Shown here: one piece after another, positions 25,739 through 34,271 of the stretch
Position numbering within the stretch: the first letter of the stretch is position 1
Layout: each line of letters opens with the position of its first letter
Assembly (NCBI RefSeq): GCF_041321095.1
Contig: NZ_JBGGWE010000002.1
Coordinates: forward strand, 62,001-126,000
Length of the DNA stretch: 64,000 nucleotides
Direction of reading: 5' to 3'
Source of the DNA: Fibrella arboris
GTDB taxonomy: Bacteria > Bacteroidota > Bacteroidia > Cytophagales > Spirosomataceae
Made by a program: the position numbers and the translations under genes
Notes under the pieces: model-generated
What the model saw: the letters and a program-made list of their open reading frames with translations, nothing else
The model's database searches: none
What the model was told of the DNA's origin: nothing

Positions 25739-26665
25739 TTACCGGCTGGTCGCCAAACGAATCGCGATAAACAAACCTGCGACAATGACGGCTGTTCCAA
25801 CGCCGATGAGGAGGGTATCGGGCTCGCTCCGGGTCGGTAATACAGCTGTTTCCAGCGTTGGTTCCTGCGGTAGGTACGTTCCGTCGGTCACCTGAAGAAT
25901 CAATTTCGTCGCTGCTTCGGGGACGTCGAGCTGAGGAAAATGGCCACTGTCATCAAACCAGTGGAGCTTTGCGTCGGGAAAAAGATGTTGCGCCCGCTTC
26001 GCCTGACTGGGCAGGCAGACGCGATCCTGTCTGCCCCAGCCAATGACGAGCGGGTGTTGAATCGAGCCAGCGGGTGCCCCCTGTTGCTTTTCGCCATGCG
26101 CCAGATTGTCGAGCAGCGCAACGAATGTGGGCGTGGGCGTAAAGGTGCGGAGTTCCTGCAACGCGATTGGGGCAGGAATAGTCCAGGGGTGTGCCGAGAA
26201 CTGGGCCAATAACACCGTTCGGGAGATTGGGTTACCCGTCAATGCAGGTAGGAATGGCTGGAGGTTGTTTACCAGCTGTGCCGAGAGCCGGACAGAATAG
26301 TAAAAGAACGGGATCTCCCAACCCTGCCAGAAACCACCGGGATCGAGGGAAACAACAGCGCCCAGTACGCCGCCCCGGCGCGCCAGTTCAAGCACGAGCC
26401 GCGCGCCCATTGAACTCCCCACAGCGTCTATACCAAGCAATTCCTCTTCGCGAAGGAACTCAGTAACCGCATCGGCGAGGGCGCCGATCGTTGTTTCGCC
26501 CGCTAATGGGGGCGTGTCGCCAAATCCGGGCAAGTCGATGGCGATCACCTCGCGCCGGGTGGCCAATTCGTTGATGATCGTATCCCAGGAGTGGTGGCTG
26601 CTGCCGATTCCGTGGATGAGCAGCAGAGGTTTGCCGGTGCCGAGCCGGATGACGTTCATATCCAT
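25739..26665 (-). CDS. Alpha/beta hydrolase with C-terminal membrane anchor
   Basis: A 308-residue alpha/beta-fold hydrolase. The oxyanion-forming HGIGSSHHSW motif is near residue 18, the nucleophile Ser lies in GSSMGAR, and a late Asp (GRQD) and His (DSGHFPQL) complete the triad. Unusually, after a Thr/Pro-rich linker the protein ends in a hydrophobic segment, LLIGVGTAVIVAGLFIAI, plus a short basic tail, so it is probably tail-anchored with the enzyme in the cytoplasm. The substrate is unknown. It lies 58 nt upstream of the methyltransferase gene on the same strand. Confidence 0.88.
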   Translation of the reverse strand: MDMNVIRLGTGKPLLLIHGIGSSHHSWDTIINELATRREVIAIDLPGFGDTPPLAGETTIGALADAVTEFLREEELLGIDAVGSSMGARLVLELARRGGVLGAVVSLDPGGFWQGWEIPFFYYSVRLSAQLVNNLQPFLPALTGNPISRTVLLAQFSAHPWTIPAPIALQELRTFTPTPTFVALLDNLAHGEKQQGAPAGSIQHPLVIGWGRQDRVCLPSQAKRAQHLFPDAKLHWFDDSGHFPQLDVPEAATKLILQVTDGTYLPQEPTLETAVLPTRSEPDTLLIGVGTAVIVAGLFIAIRLATSR

Positions 26666-26696
26666 ACAGGTAGAACCGATCCCAACCCATTCCGTT

Positions 26697-26704
26697 TATT
26701 TTTG
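26697..26704 (+). promoter_or_regulatory. -7 box before the fatty acid hydroxylase gene
   Basis: TATTTTTG matches TAnnTTTG. No TTG is found at the usual distance upstream. It would give a leader of roughly 40 nt to ATG 26752 and suggests that the in-frame GTG at 26728 is not the start. Confidence 0.4.
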
Positions 26705-26751
26705 GCAGAACTATCTGGAAACTGACCGTGTACAATTCCTGTTTCGAGACT

Positions 26752-27561
26752 ATGAATACGCTTCTACGATCGTACCCTGGCTGGGGGTTAGTAGCCGTCT
26801 GGATAACCCACTTGTTGCGCTACCTGCTGGTGGCCGGGCTATTCTTCGCGCTCTTTTATGGGGGGAAGCGGGCTGCGATTGCGTATAAGAAGATTCAGCC
26901 CCGATTCCCGAAAAAGGACGACTACCGGCGCGAGATTTTGTACTCAATAAGCACCACGCTGGTCTTCACGGGTGTAACCTGGCTGGTCGTTGTCATGGGG
27001 CGCCGACAGGACAACTTGGTCTACCTGAACTGGGCTGAGTATGGCACCACCTATGGCCTGTTATCATTCCTGGGGCTGATTCTCCTGCACGATACTTATT
27101 TCTACTGGACCCACCGGGCCATGCACCATCCCCGGCTCTTTAAAGCAACACACCTGGTCCATCATAAATCGACGAACCCATCGCCCTGGGCTGCCTACGC
27201 GTTTCATCCGCTCGAAGCCATTGTTGAAGCCGCCATTGTGCCGCTGGCTACGTTTGTGCTTCCCCTGCATCCGTTCACGATTCTGGCCTTTCTCTTTTTC
27301 ATGATCGTCTACAACGTGTACGGCCATCTGGGCTGGGAGTTGTTCCCCGCCAGCTGGAACCGCCACTGGTTCGCTAAATGGCTGAACACGTCGGTAAACC
27401 ACAATCAGCATCACCAGTATGTCAAAGGGAACTACGGCCTCTATTTTCGATTCTGGGACGAATGGATGGGCACGACCCGACCCGATTATGCTGCTGCCTT
27501 TGCGCGGGTGACCGAGAAACCGGCAGCTGTGCCCGAGAAAGAGCTTGTCGGGAGTGAATAG
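26752..27561 (+). CDS. Fatty acid hydroxylase / sterol desaturase family membrane protein
   Basis: A 269-residue integral membrane di-iron oxygenase of the fatty acid hydroxylase superfamily. The histidine clusters that bind iron are intact: HDTYFYWTHRAMHH, HLVHHKS and, late, NHNQHHQY. Four or more hydrophobic helices surround them. Members hydroxylate or desaturate lipids such as sterols, fatty acids or carotenoids; the substrate here is not determined. It is divergent from the alpha/beta hydrolase gene over 86 nt and ends just before a strong hairpin. Confidence 0.92.
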   Translation: MNTLLRSYPGWGLVAVWITHLLRYLLVAGLFFALFYGGKRAAIAYKKIQPRFPKKDDYRREILYSISTTLVFTGVTWLVVVMGRRQDNLVYLNWAEYGTTYGLLSFLGLILLHDTYFYWTHRAMHHPRLFKATHLVHHKSTNPSPWAAYAFHPLEAIVEAAIVPLATFVLPLHPFTILAFLFFMIVYNVYGHLGWELFPASWNRHWFAKWLNTSVNHNQHHQYVKGNYGLYFRFWDEWMGTTRPDYAAAFARVTEKPAAVPEKELVGSE

Positions 27562-27571
27562 AGGACGGCAG

Positions 27572-27610
27572 ACGTACCCAGCCCGCTTCTGGCAAGCGGG
27601 CTGGGTACGT
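27572..27610. terminator. 17-bp hairpin made from two octamer copies
   Basis: ACGTACCCAGCCCGCTT (27572-27588) pairs perfectly with its reverse complement at 27594-27610 around a 5-nt loop. The outer ends are two RGGTACGT octamers placed head to head. It lies between convergent genes and is probably a bidirectional terminator, though no T-run follows. Confidence 0.6.
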
Positions 27611-27616
27611 GCCCAT

Positions 27617-28108
27617 TCAGGCAATGCCTAGCTGGATACAGGTGATACAGTTTGCCTGATTGGTCCTGTCAACAACCTGGTAGATTTCGCGCATCCGGCC
27701 ATCGTATACGTGCTCATCGGCATAGAACTGAACGAAAAGCGCGTCGTATACATCGCCCAGATTGCTCCAGGCTCCGGTATAGGTGTATTGTGCGCACTGG
27801 AAAGCAGGTATTGTTTGAATCGCAAATGACTGACCAGGTGTGCCGGTAATGGCTGTCTGCATCGGCAAGGCGACCTGAAGGTCGAACTCATCATCAGGAT
27901 GACCGGAAATGCCGGTATAAATCCACTGCGTGGCCAGGGCAGGATCGAGGCCAAGCCGGGCCGCTTCAGCACGTACCCGGCTGTCTGCCGTCATGCCTAG
28001 CTGAGCAAGGGTTGCTAAACTGGCCCGTAAACTGGTAGTCAGCGCGGTGAATGGCGCTGTCTCAATGACTGTTAATGCATTGTCGGGAATGGAGAGTAGA
28101 GTTGTCAT
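27617..28108 (-). CDS. GyrI-like small-molecule-binding domain protein
   Basis: A 163-residue stand-alone protein resembling the GyrI-like/AraC effector-binding fold. The signs are IYTGISGHPDDEFDLQVALPM, where a ligand-pocket acidic residue is usual, a strand AIQTIPAFQCAQYTYTGAW, and ALFVQFYADEHVYDGRMREIY near the end. Such proteins bind hydrophobic small molecules and often sense them for a regulator. It lies 58 nt after the WYL regulator gene on the same strand, so the two probably form a unit. ATG 28108 is the natural start. Confidence 0.72.
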   Translation of the reverse strand: MTTLLSIPDNALTVIETAPFTALTTSLRASLATLAQLGMTADSRVRAEAARLGLDPALATQWIYTGISGHPDDEFDLQVALPMQTAITGTPGQSFAIQTIPAFQCAQYTYTGAWSNLGDVYDALFVQFYADEHVYDGRMREIYQVVDRTNQANCITCIQLGIA

Positions 28109-28166
28109 TAGTCTGTTTGGTTTTGGTGAACGACCAGACCAAAAGTAGGTGGGTGGCATGACAACC

Positions 28167-29138
28167 CTATGTCAGCAGCGTTTGCGCCTGAGCATGGTGC
28201 GTGCTGATTTCTTCGGCAAGAACGACCATCCGTTTTTTTAACTGTACAGGTTGCTCAATCGACGCTGCGTTGCCAAACATCAGGAGCCACCGGGCCAGTC
28301 CTTCGGGGTACTGGGTCAGGAAGATCATCTTTACGTGATCACCCGCTACCTCCTCCGATAGGTAGCCGAAATCCAGGCGTTGGTGTTGTGTGTAGCGGGC
28401 GGCATTTTTGTCGAACCAGATAATCGCTTCGGTCAGGTCTTTCCGGTTTCCCATTGCCCGCATCCGGTCAAGGTACCCTTGTAGCGAAAGCAGCGACTGG
28501 CGCGAAAAGAGCCTGCCGGTGATGGTAAGTTGCCGAATACGGTCAGTTCTGAAATCCCGGTAATCCTGCCGCAGATGACAAAAAGCGATGAGATGCCAAC
28601 CCGAGCTGTAATGGTACAGGCCAATAGGCTCTACCTCACGCGTTGTTGGTTCACTCTCATAAGGCGTCTGGTAGTCGATAGCCAACACCTGTTGCTGCAC
28701 GCAGGCCGACTGGATCTGATTGAGCAGCTGATCAGAAAACGGGGCGGAGCGTCGGTAACTGGCTATTCTGATCAACGGCTCCAGCTCATCGAGATGATCT
28801 TTCTCCGCTTTTTTGAGCACGGATTTTACTTTATACAATGCCGAGTCGAACGGCTCCCGAAGCGACATGTCGGCCATGCGCTCAACTAGTTTCGAGCCAA
28901 ACACGAGTGCACTGGCTTCAGCGTTGGTAAACATGACGGGGGGCAGATGGTAGCCGTCCAGAAAATAGCCAACCCCTGCTTCTGCTCCAATGGGAACGCC
29001 TGCTTCTTCCAGCGCTCGAATATCGCGATACACAGTGCGAAGACTGATACTGAATCGATCTGCGAGGTCCTGCGCCCGCACAACCCGCTTGCTTTGTAAG
29101 TGAATCAGTATGGCCGTCAGGCGGTCGATGCGGTTCAT
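28167..29138 (-). CDS. WYL-domain transcriptional regulator (YafY family)
   Basis: A 323-residue regulator. Residues 1-60 form a helix-turn-helix (MNRIDRLTAILIHLQS and RFSISLRTVYRDIRALEEAG), typical of DeoR/YafY proteins. The middle and C-terminal part is a WYL ligand-sensing domain (AIDYQTPYESEPTTREVEPIGL and SSGWHLIAFCHLR, with the tryptophan at the WYL position). Many WYL proteins sense nucleic acid or nucleotide signals, but small-molecule sensors also exist. It is followed by the GyrI-like gene and preceded by a long inverted repeat. Confidence 0.9.
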   Translation of the reverse strand: MNRIDRLTAILIHLQSKRVVRAQDLADRFSISLRTVYRDIRALEEAGVPIGAEAGVGYFLDGYHLPPVMFTNAEASALVFGSKLVERMADMSLREPFDSALYKVKSVLKKAEKDHLDELEPLIRIASYRRSAPFSDQLLNQIQSACVQQQVLAIDYQTPYESEPTTREVEPIGLYHYSSGWHLIAFCHLRQDYRDFRTDRIRQLTITGRLFSRQSLLSLQGYLDRMRAMGNRKDLTEAIIWFDKNAARYTQHQRLDFGYLSEEVAGDHVKMIFLTQYPEGLARWLLMFGNAASIEQPVQLKKRMVVLAEEISTHHAQAQTLLT

Positions 29139-29171
29139 GGCGTTATCGTGTTATTGCACTGCCATAAAATG

Positions 29172-29226
29172 GTCATTTGTCGTCATGAGTTGCCAATACT
29201 ATGAACAACTGATAACGACAAATGAC
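29172..29226. promoter_or_regulatory. 21-bp inverted repeat upstream of the WYL regulator gene
   Basis: The arms 29172-29192 and 29206-29226 match at 19 of 21 positions around a 13-nt spacer. The site is 34 nt upstream of the WYL start codon and 33 nt downstream of the metallo-hydrolase stop, both on the minus strand. It could be the terminator of the upstream gene, an autoregulatory operator, or both. Confidence 0.5.
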
Positions 29227-29258
29227 AGCGCAGCAGCTACGAAGCTACACTAAAAGCG

Positions 29259-30251
29259 CTAGCTACGCACAGAGCGGAATAGTCCCCAGAGGAACCCAAC
29301 GGCGATACCAATGCCAATAGCCCGGGCGATGTTGTATGATGTCGGCGCTGGCATGGATAGAATGCCATTCTCATCGGTTTTGGCCGCTTCTTTAACGTAT
29401 CTGCCTTCTGATGGAATAGAACGCTGGCGGAATTCGCTGACCAATCGGCCCAGCTCGAGTTGTAAATCCAATCCACGCATCGAGACCCCGTGCCCGGTGC
29501 CTACTTGAAGTGGATTGAGCAACGCTAATTTTTTAACTGACTCTTCAGCCGCTGCCCAATCGCAGGTGAAGTAAGCGGGTGGCCCGTGCACTTCTTCAGT
29601 TTGGTTGATAACCGAACTAAGCGAATTCTGATTGGTCGTCACGAAGGCATCGCCAGCCAGTAGCGTGCGGTCTCTATCCCGGAACAGGGAGATGTGACCC
29701 GGCGCGTGACCTGGTGTGTGAATAGCCCGCCAGTCAGGTAACTCATCAATTCTGCCGGAAGCTGGAATTTCTACGAGTGCTTCGCTGAAATCTTCCGGCC
29801 CGATCGGGAATATCCACGACATCACCGACATGCCACCTCCGCCAATGGCCGGGTCGGGTGGTGGGTAGCTGGATACACCCGTAAGATAGGGGCGTTCCAG
29901 CCGATGAGCGTAGACAGGTACGTTCTTCCAGTCAGCCAGGAGCGTATGCAACGTACCCACGTGGTCTGCATGCCCGTGGGTTAGAACTATGGACCTGGGG
30001 GGATTATTGGGCCCATACAACTGCTGTGCTCGCTGCCGAATGGCGTCGGCATAGCCATAAAAACCGGCATCAATCAGTGTCCACGGATTACCAATACCCG
30101 GCTCACCTATAAAATAGACGTTGACGAACAGCGTCTTGATGCCAAAAACATCGTCGGCAACGTCGTAGGGCGTTGAGCGCTCCGGAATGCTATAATCGGC
30201 CTCATCAACCGTAAACTGGATGTCAGAATTGGCTGTTGCTTGATTTTCCAT
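29259..30251 (-). CDS. Metallo-beta-lactamase fold hydrolase with C-terminal membrane segment
   Basis: A 330-residue zinc hydrolase of the MBL superfamily. The HxHxDH signature is THGHADHVG (His92, His94, Asp96, His97); further ligands are in HTPGHAPGHISLF and LAGDAF, and GTGHGV is late. As in the nearby alpha/beta hydrolase, the C-terminus carries a hydrophobic helix (IARAIGIGIAVGFLWGLF) with a basic tail. The fold covers lactonases, glyoxalases and others, so the substrate is open. Confidence 0.88.
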   Translation of the reverse strand: MENQATANSDIQFTVDEADYSIPERSTPYDVADDVFGIKTLFVNVYFIGEPGIGNPWTLIDAGFYGYADAIRQRAQQLYGPNNPPRSIVLTHGHADHVGTLHTLLADWKNVPVYAHRLERPYLTGVSSYPPPDPAIGGGGMSVMSWIFPIGPEDFSEALVEIPASGRIDELPDWRAIHTPGHAPGHISLFRDRDRTLLAGDAFVTTNQNSLSSVINQTEEVHGPPAYFTCDWAAAEESVKKLALLNPLQVGTGHGVSMRGLDLQLELGRLVSEFRQRSIPSEGRYVKEAAKTDENGILSMPAPTSYNIARAIGIGIAVGFLWGLFRSVRS

Positions 30252-30320
30252 AGTGTTATGTCGAATAATGACTACTTAACCTATAGAAATGAATCGTGTT
30301 CAATCTGGTGAGTCAACGTG

Positions 30321-31940
30321 TCAGTTCCGTGGCTTTGCTGGGTACGTTGCCGGGCGGGCAGGCTGTCGTTTTTGATTTTCCAGTACGAGTATTCCCTTGC
30401 CATCCCGATACCACTGTTGCAAAAGCGGACGGGGCGTTGCGGTAATAGCCCGGTAGAAAGAACCAAGCAGCAGGTCGTCGTCGCCATCCTGATCCACATC
30501 GGCCACCTCCATCACCAGCCAGTGGCCTTGCTCCGGGTGCGAAAACGTATGAGCTTTCACCCGAAAATTCCCCTGGTTCTCAAGGTAGACAAACGCTTCG
30601 ACCGGCTGATGGTCGTAGTTTGGAAAGAACGAAACCGCCGCAATATCCAGGTCGCCATCCTGATCAAAATCGCGGGCAATGGCCTGAGTGGCTCCGAAAA
30701 GTGGATAAAACAGCGACTGAGTAAACGTAAACTGGCCATTGTTCAGAAAGACCCGAACGCCATGATAGGCTTTCAGCGAATAGGATTTATCGCCGTTGTC
30801 GCCATTGGTATACAGAATGTCCAGGTCTCCGTCTTTATCCATATCTACCAGATCAAAATAACTGGACCCATATACCGAGGGGAAGCGCAGCAGGGTTTCT
30901 TTCGTGAATCGTCCGCTGCCGTCATTGTAGTACACAGCAATCTGTTCGTCGCCCTGCGTCAGAAGGGCAACAATATCTGGTCGGCCATCCTGGTTGACAT
31001 CCCGGATCAGTGCGCGCCGTGCGCCTGGGACCGGGTCGAGCACGTGCTGAAAATAGGTCCCTCCCCGTTTTTCGTACCAACTTAATTGACCTATGTAATT
31101 ACCGAATTCACAAAGCACCACATCTTCCTGCCCATCCTGATTCAGGTCGGCATAGGCGGCTGCTACCGGTCGCCCCAGCGAATCAATTAAGGAGTTGCCA
31201 GTCGGTTTGGTTAAGCTGCCCGACTGGCCCGAAAGGCTCACATGCTGCCACTTGCCTTTCAACTGGTCGTTTGGCTCCATATTCCCAGCCGTTAATACGT
31301 CAATTGACCCATCGGGTCGCGACCGGACATCGGTTGGCGTTGACCCTACCGATATCGAGTCGAGCAATTGTAACTGGCTGTTCAGGCTATAAAGCTGTCC
31401 TTCGGCACTTCCGGCAAGAATACGGTGATGCAGTGCATCGTAACGGAGCATCGTGAGCGAGGCTTTCAGGCGCTTTGGCAACCTTCGCACGTTGAACAGT
31501 GGTAAACCAACGGCAACGGCGGGCTTGGCAACTGGCGGTACGGGTTCAGCGGGCGCATTGTCTGCATAGAACTGAAAAATCTTTTTCCAGTCATCGGGAT
31601 GCAACACGGGTGTACCTGAAAAGACCCCCGACTGAATGACCCGGTTGATTTCCTGGGTATCTTCCAGCGACATGAACGGCGAAATCGAGTCGGCCATGAA
31701 TCCGAGGCGCAGGGCCATCTGCGGAAGCACTTTATTTTTCCAGATTGATTTGGGCAGCAAGGCTGGTTCTGGATACAGATGGCAGCTACTGCAATAAGCA
31801 GTAGCCAGTTGCTGGCCAGTCAGGTTCGAAGCAGTAGCGGGTGCAGCCGGGGCGCTCGCAGCAGATGGGCGTGACTGGCAGGCCTGGAATAAACCTACAA
31901 CCAATACTAAAAGGGCAATTGAACGGGAGCAAGGCATCAT
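30321..31940 (-). CDS. Lipoprotein with cytochrome c motif and FG-GAP repeats
   Basis: A 539-residue exported protein. A signal peptide ends at a lipobox-like GLFQAC, with Cys21 as the lipidation site. A haem-binding CSSCH at 50-54 follows, in a short cytochrome c-like domain (about 40-130). The rest is an FG-GAP/VCBS beta-propeller with at least five calcium-type loops of the form DxNxDG or DxDxDG (for example DVNQDGRPDI, DMDKDGDLDI, DVDQDGDDDL). It probably sits on the envelope; the pairing suggests a redox or binding role, but none is proved. No haem-handling genes are adjacent. Confidence 0.85.
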   Translation of the reverse strand: MMPCSRSIALLVLVVGLFQACQSRPSAASAPAAPATASNLTGQQLATAYCSSCHLYPEPALLPKSIWKNKVLPQMALRLGFMADSISPFMSLEDTQEINRVIQSGVFSGTPVLHPDDWKKIFQFYADNAPAEPVPPVAKPAVAVGLPLFNVRRLPKRLKASLTMLRYDALHHRILAGSAEGQLYSLNSQLQLLDSISVGSTPTDVRSRPDGSIDVLTAGNMEPNDQLKGKWQHVSLSGQSGSLTKPTGNSLIDSLGRPVAAAYADLNQDGQEDVVLCEFGNYIGQLSWYEKRGGTYFQHVLDPVPGARRALIRDVNQDGRPDIVALLTQGDEQIAVYYNDGSGRFTKETLLRFPSVYGSSYFDLVDMDKDGDLDILYTNGDNGDKSYSLKAYHGVRVFLNNGQFTFTQSLFYPLFGATQAIARDFDQDGDLDIAAVSFFPNYDHQPVEAFVYLENQGNFRVKAHTFSHPEQGHWLVMEVADVDQDGDDDLLLGSFYRAITATPRPLLQQWYRDGKGILVLENQKRQPARPATYPAKPRN

Positions 31941-32218
31941 ATATAGGAAAAAACTACTCGGATAGGGGAGTCGCTGGGCGGGTCAAAGCGGTCTGTCCTG
32001 GTTAAGTTGACCGATGATCGTTGTTTGATTTTACGCGAGAGTGAACAAAACTACCGCCAAAAGGCTGAATACGCAGATCGGTTTGAGGTGAAATACACAG
32101 TCATAGTAAAACGTGTGTGCCGGGCCTGTCTGTCGGTTATTGCCAGAGCGGCGGAACGAACGACAACGCTACTGCTGCGGCATGGCTCTACGGGCATAAC
32201 CGACATTGATACCCTGTT

Positions 32219-32383
32219 ATGTGTGGCCACCAGGTGAAGTTTACCGCCGGTAAATTCAAAATCGGGGCTGAGTATGAATCCACCGCTGCTGCCTTCGGTA
32301 CATCGACAGCCGATTCGAAGGGGCTCAATACGGAAACAATCGTCACCTCACGATTAGTATGGCTTACCGTCTTCGCATACTAA
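32219..32383 (+). pseudogene. Remnant of an outer-membrane porin-like gene (C-terminal end)
   Basis: In a 487-nt gap, this 54-codon frame reads QVKFTAGKFKIGAEYESTAA, then AAFGTSTAD, then SRLVWLTVFAY before a stop. That looks like the last strands of an outer-membrane barrel, with a terminal aromatic residue. Just upstream, another frame gives WLYGHNRH before a stop, as if the gene were frameshifted. I infer a decayed porin or porin-like gene. The neighbouring transporter and acs would suit such a context. No homology search was done. Confidence 0.4.
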
Positions 32384-32427
32384 CTGCCTTTCCCACTAAC
32401 TAACCGTCTTTCCCTTTACATTTTCGC

Positions 32428-34011
32428 ATGGTAACTGAAACATCCTCTGTCAAAGCGTCAAGCACCAGGTCGCTCATCAGCGTGATCGGCGCCTCGTCGG
32501 TTGGCACGCTGATCGAGTGGTACGACTTTTACATCTTCGGATCACTGGCGGTGATACTGGCCACCAAGTTCTTTCCCGAAGGCAACCCAACCGCCGCCTT
32601 CCTGTCTACACTCGCTACGTTTGCCGCGGGGTTCGTAGTCCGTCCGTTTGGGGCCTTGTTCTTCGGGCGGCTGGGTGATCTTATTGGCCGTAAATACACG
32701 TTCATGGTGACGCTGATGCTCATGGGCGGTGCAACGTTCCTGATCGGCCTTGTTCCTGCCTATGAAACGATCGGATTCTGGGCACCGCTGCTGGTGCTGA
32801 TCCTGCGCCTTTTACAGGGCCTGGCACTCGGTGGCGAATATGGCGGTGCCGCAACCTATGTGGCCGAGCACTCACCATCGGACAAGCGCGGCTTCTGGAC
32901 GTCATGGATTCAGACGACGGCCACGATTGGTCTCTTTGTCTCGCTGATCGTTATCCTGATCACGCGTCAATCACTGTCAAAAGAAGCCTTTGATGACTGG
33001 GGCTGGCGTGTGCCGTTCCTGGTGTCGATCGTGATGGTGTTTATCTCCTACATCATTCGGAAAAACATGAGCGAATCGCCCCTGTTTGCGAAAGTAAAAG
33101 CGGAAGGTAAGGCATCGACAAACCCATTAAAAGAGAGCTTCGGCAACAAATACAACTTCAAGTTTGTGCTGCTGGCTTTGTTTGGGGCCACTATGGGACA
33201 GGGGGTGGTGTGGTACACGGGTCAGTTCTACGCCATGAATTTTATCAAAACGGTCTGTAATGTCGATGCCCTGCAATCCGATGAACTGATGGCCGTTGCC
33301 CTGCTGATGGGTACGCCGTTTTTCGTGCTTTTCGGCTGGCTTTCTGATCGTATCGGGCGCAAAGGCATCATGATGGCGGGTATGCTGATCGCGATCTTGT
33401 CATACCGGGCCATCTACGAAAAGATGTACCAGACAACCAACCTTAACGTAAAACTTGAGGTAGCCGGCAGGATGACCTCTGCGGAGAAAACGGTGGCCGA
33501 CCCAAAAGTGGCAGGTGGACAGATCAAGACGCTTACCGTGACGAAAGAGTATACCGACGGTACGAAACTGACAGAGGTAACCAAAACGAAAATTGCTGCT
33601 GACCCTGCTGCTGACCCTGCCAAACCTGAAACAAAGAAGACGGTGATTATCAACGATACAGACCGTTGGTCGCTGATCTGGCTGGTGTTCGTTCAGGTTA
33701 TTTTCGTGACCATGGTGTATGGGCCTATTGCTGCCTTCCTGGTCGAGATGTTCCCGACCAAGATTCGTTATACGTCGATGTCATTGCCTTACCACATTGG
33801 TAATGGCGTATTTGGGGGCCTGTTGCCTGCGGTGGCAACGTACCTGGCTACAGGGGCCAAAGAAGCCAATGTGGCAGCCGAAAAGGCAGGAGGTGTGTTG
33901 CCTTATGCGGCTCCTTACCTGGAAGGTCTTTGGTATCCAATCATTATCGCGGCAGTCAGCCTCGCGATCGGGCTCGTGTACATCAACAGTTCACGCCGGG
34001 TCATCGATTAA
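32428..34011 (+). CDS. MFS transporter of the metabolite:H+ symporter (MHS) type
   Basis: A 527-residue major facilitator with 12 predicted helices. The MHS-like signs are GTLIEWYDFYIFG near the N-terminus, the loop 2-3 motif GRLGDLIGRKYTF and the long GLALGGEYGGAATYVAEHSP. Members carry organic acids or zwitterions (citrate, proline, ketoglutarate, shikimate) with protons. A hydrophilic insertion at about 328-415 makes it roughly 90 residues longer than usual; it contains a tandem duplication giving AADPAADP. It is followed by a small membrane protein gene and then acs, hinting at an acetate or carboxylate role. That is inference only. Confidence 0.9.
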   Translation: MVTETSSVKASSTRSLISVIGASSVGTLIEWYDFYIFGSLAVILATKFFPEGNPTAAFLSTLATFAAGFVVRPFGALFFGRLGDLIGRKYTFMVTLMLMGGATFLIGLVPAYETIGFWAPLLVLILRLLQGLALGGEYGGAATYVAEHSPSDKRGFWTSWIQTTATIGLFVSLIVILITRQSLSKEAFDDWGWRVPFLVSIVMVFISYIIRKNMSESPLFAKVKAEGKASTNPLKESFGNKYNFKFVLLALFGATMGQGVVWYTGQFYAMNFIKTVCNVDALQSDELMAVALLMGTPFFVLFGWLSDRIGRKGIMMAGMLIAILSYRAIYEKMYQTTNLNVKLEVAGRMTSAEKTVADPKVAGGQIKTLTVTKEYTDGTKLTEVTKTKIAADPAADPAKPETKKTVIINDTDRWSLIWLVFVQVIFVTMVYGPIAAFLVEMFPTKIRYTSMSLPYHIGNGVFGGLLPAVATYLATGAKEANVAAEKAGGVLPYAAPYLEGLWYPIIIAAVSLAIGLVYINSSRRVID

Positions 34012-34040
34012 CACTATGCCTGGCTATCAATCTTAAACGT

Positions 34041-34271
34041 ATGACCACTATGGACGCACTTCGGCGTTATTTAGGCATTGTCTGGTTGGCCTTAGCTGCG
34101 CTATGCGCTTACTACGGCGTCCTGTTTTTCGGCCTGCCCAAGCTGGCCTCGGGTAAATCAGACGATCTCGTTTTCGGCATTATCATCCTTTTTGTTCTGT
34201 TGCCCCTTATTGTCGGGGGGCTGGTCTGCTTCGGGCTCTATGCGCTGCAGGGCGAGTACAACGAAGAGTGA
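34041..34271 (+). CDS. Small two-helix membrane protein, probable transporter partner
   Basis: A 76-residue protein with two hydrophobic helices (about 10-30 and 45-66) and a C-terminal Glu-rich end (GEYNEE). It starts at ATG 34041, 29 nt after the MFS gene, so the two are almost surely co-transcribed. Small membrane proteins of similar plan accompany MHS transporters in other Bacteroidota, as I recall, but I cannot name a family with confidence. Confidence 0.65.
   Translation: MTTMDALRRYLGIVWLALAALCAYYGVLFFGLPKLASGKSDDLVFGIIILFVLLPLIVGGLVCFGLYALQGEYNEE

Noticed and set aside
32007..32237. A 76-codon plus-strand frame in the gap before the MHS transporter
   Set aside because: It overlaps the porin-like remnant in another frame and has no convincing pattern.
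33595..33618. 12-nt tandem duplication as a separate microsatellite
   Set aside because: Only two units and in frame within the transporter; described with that gene.
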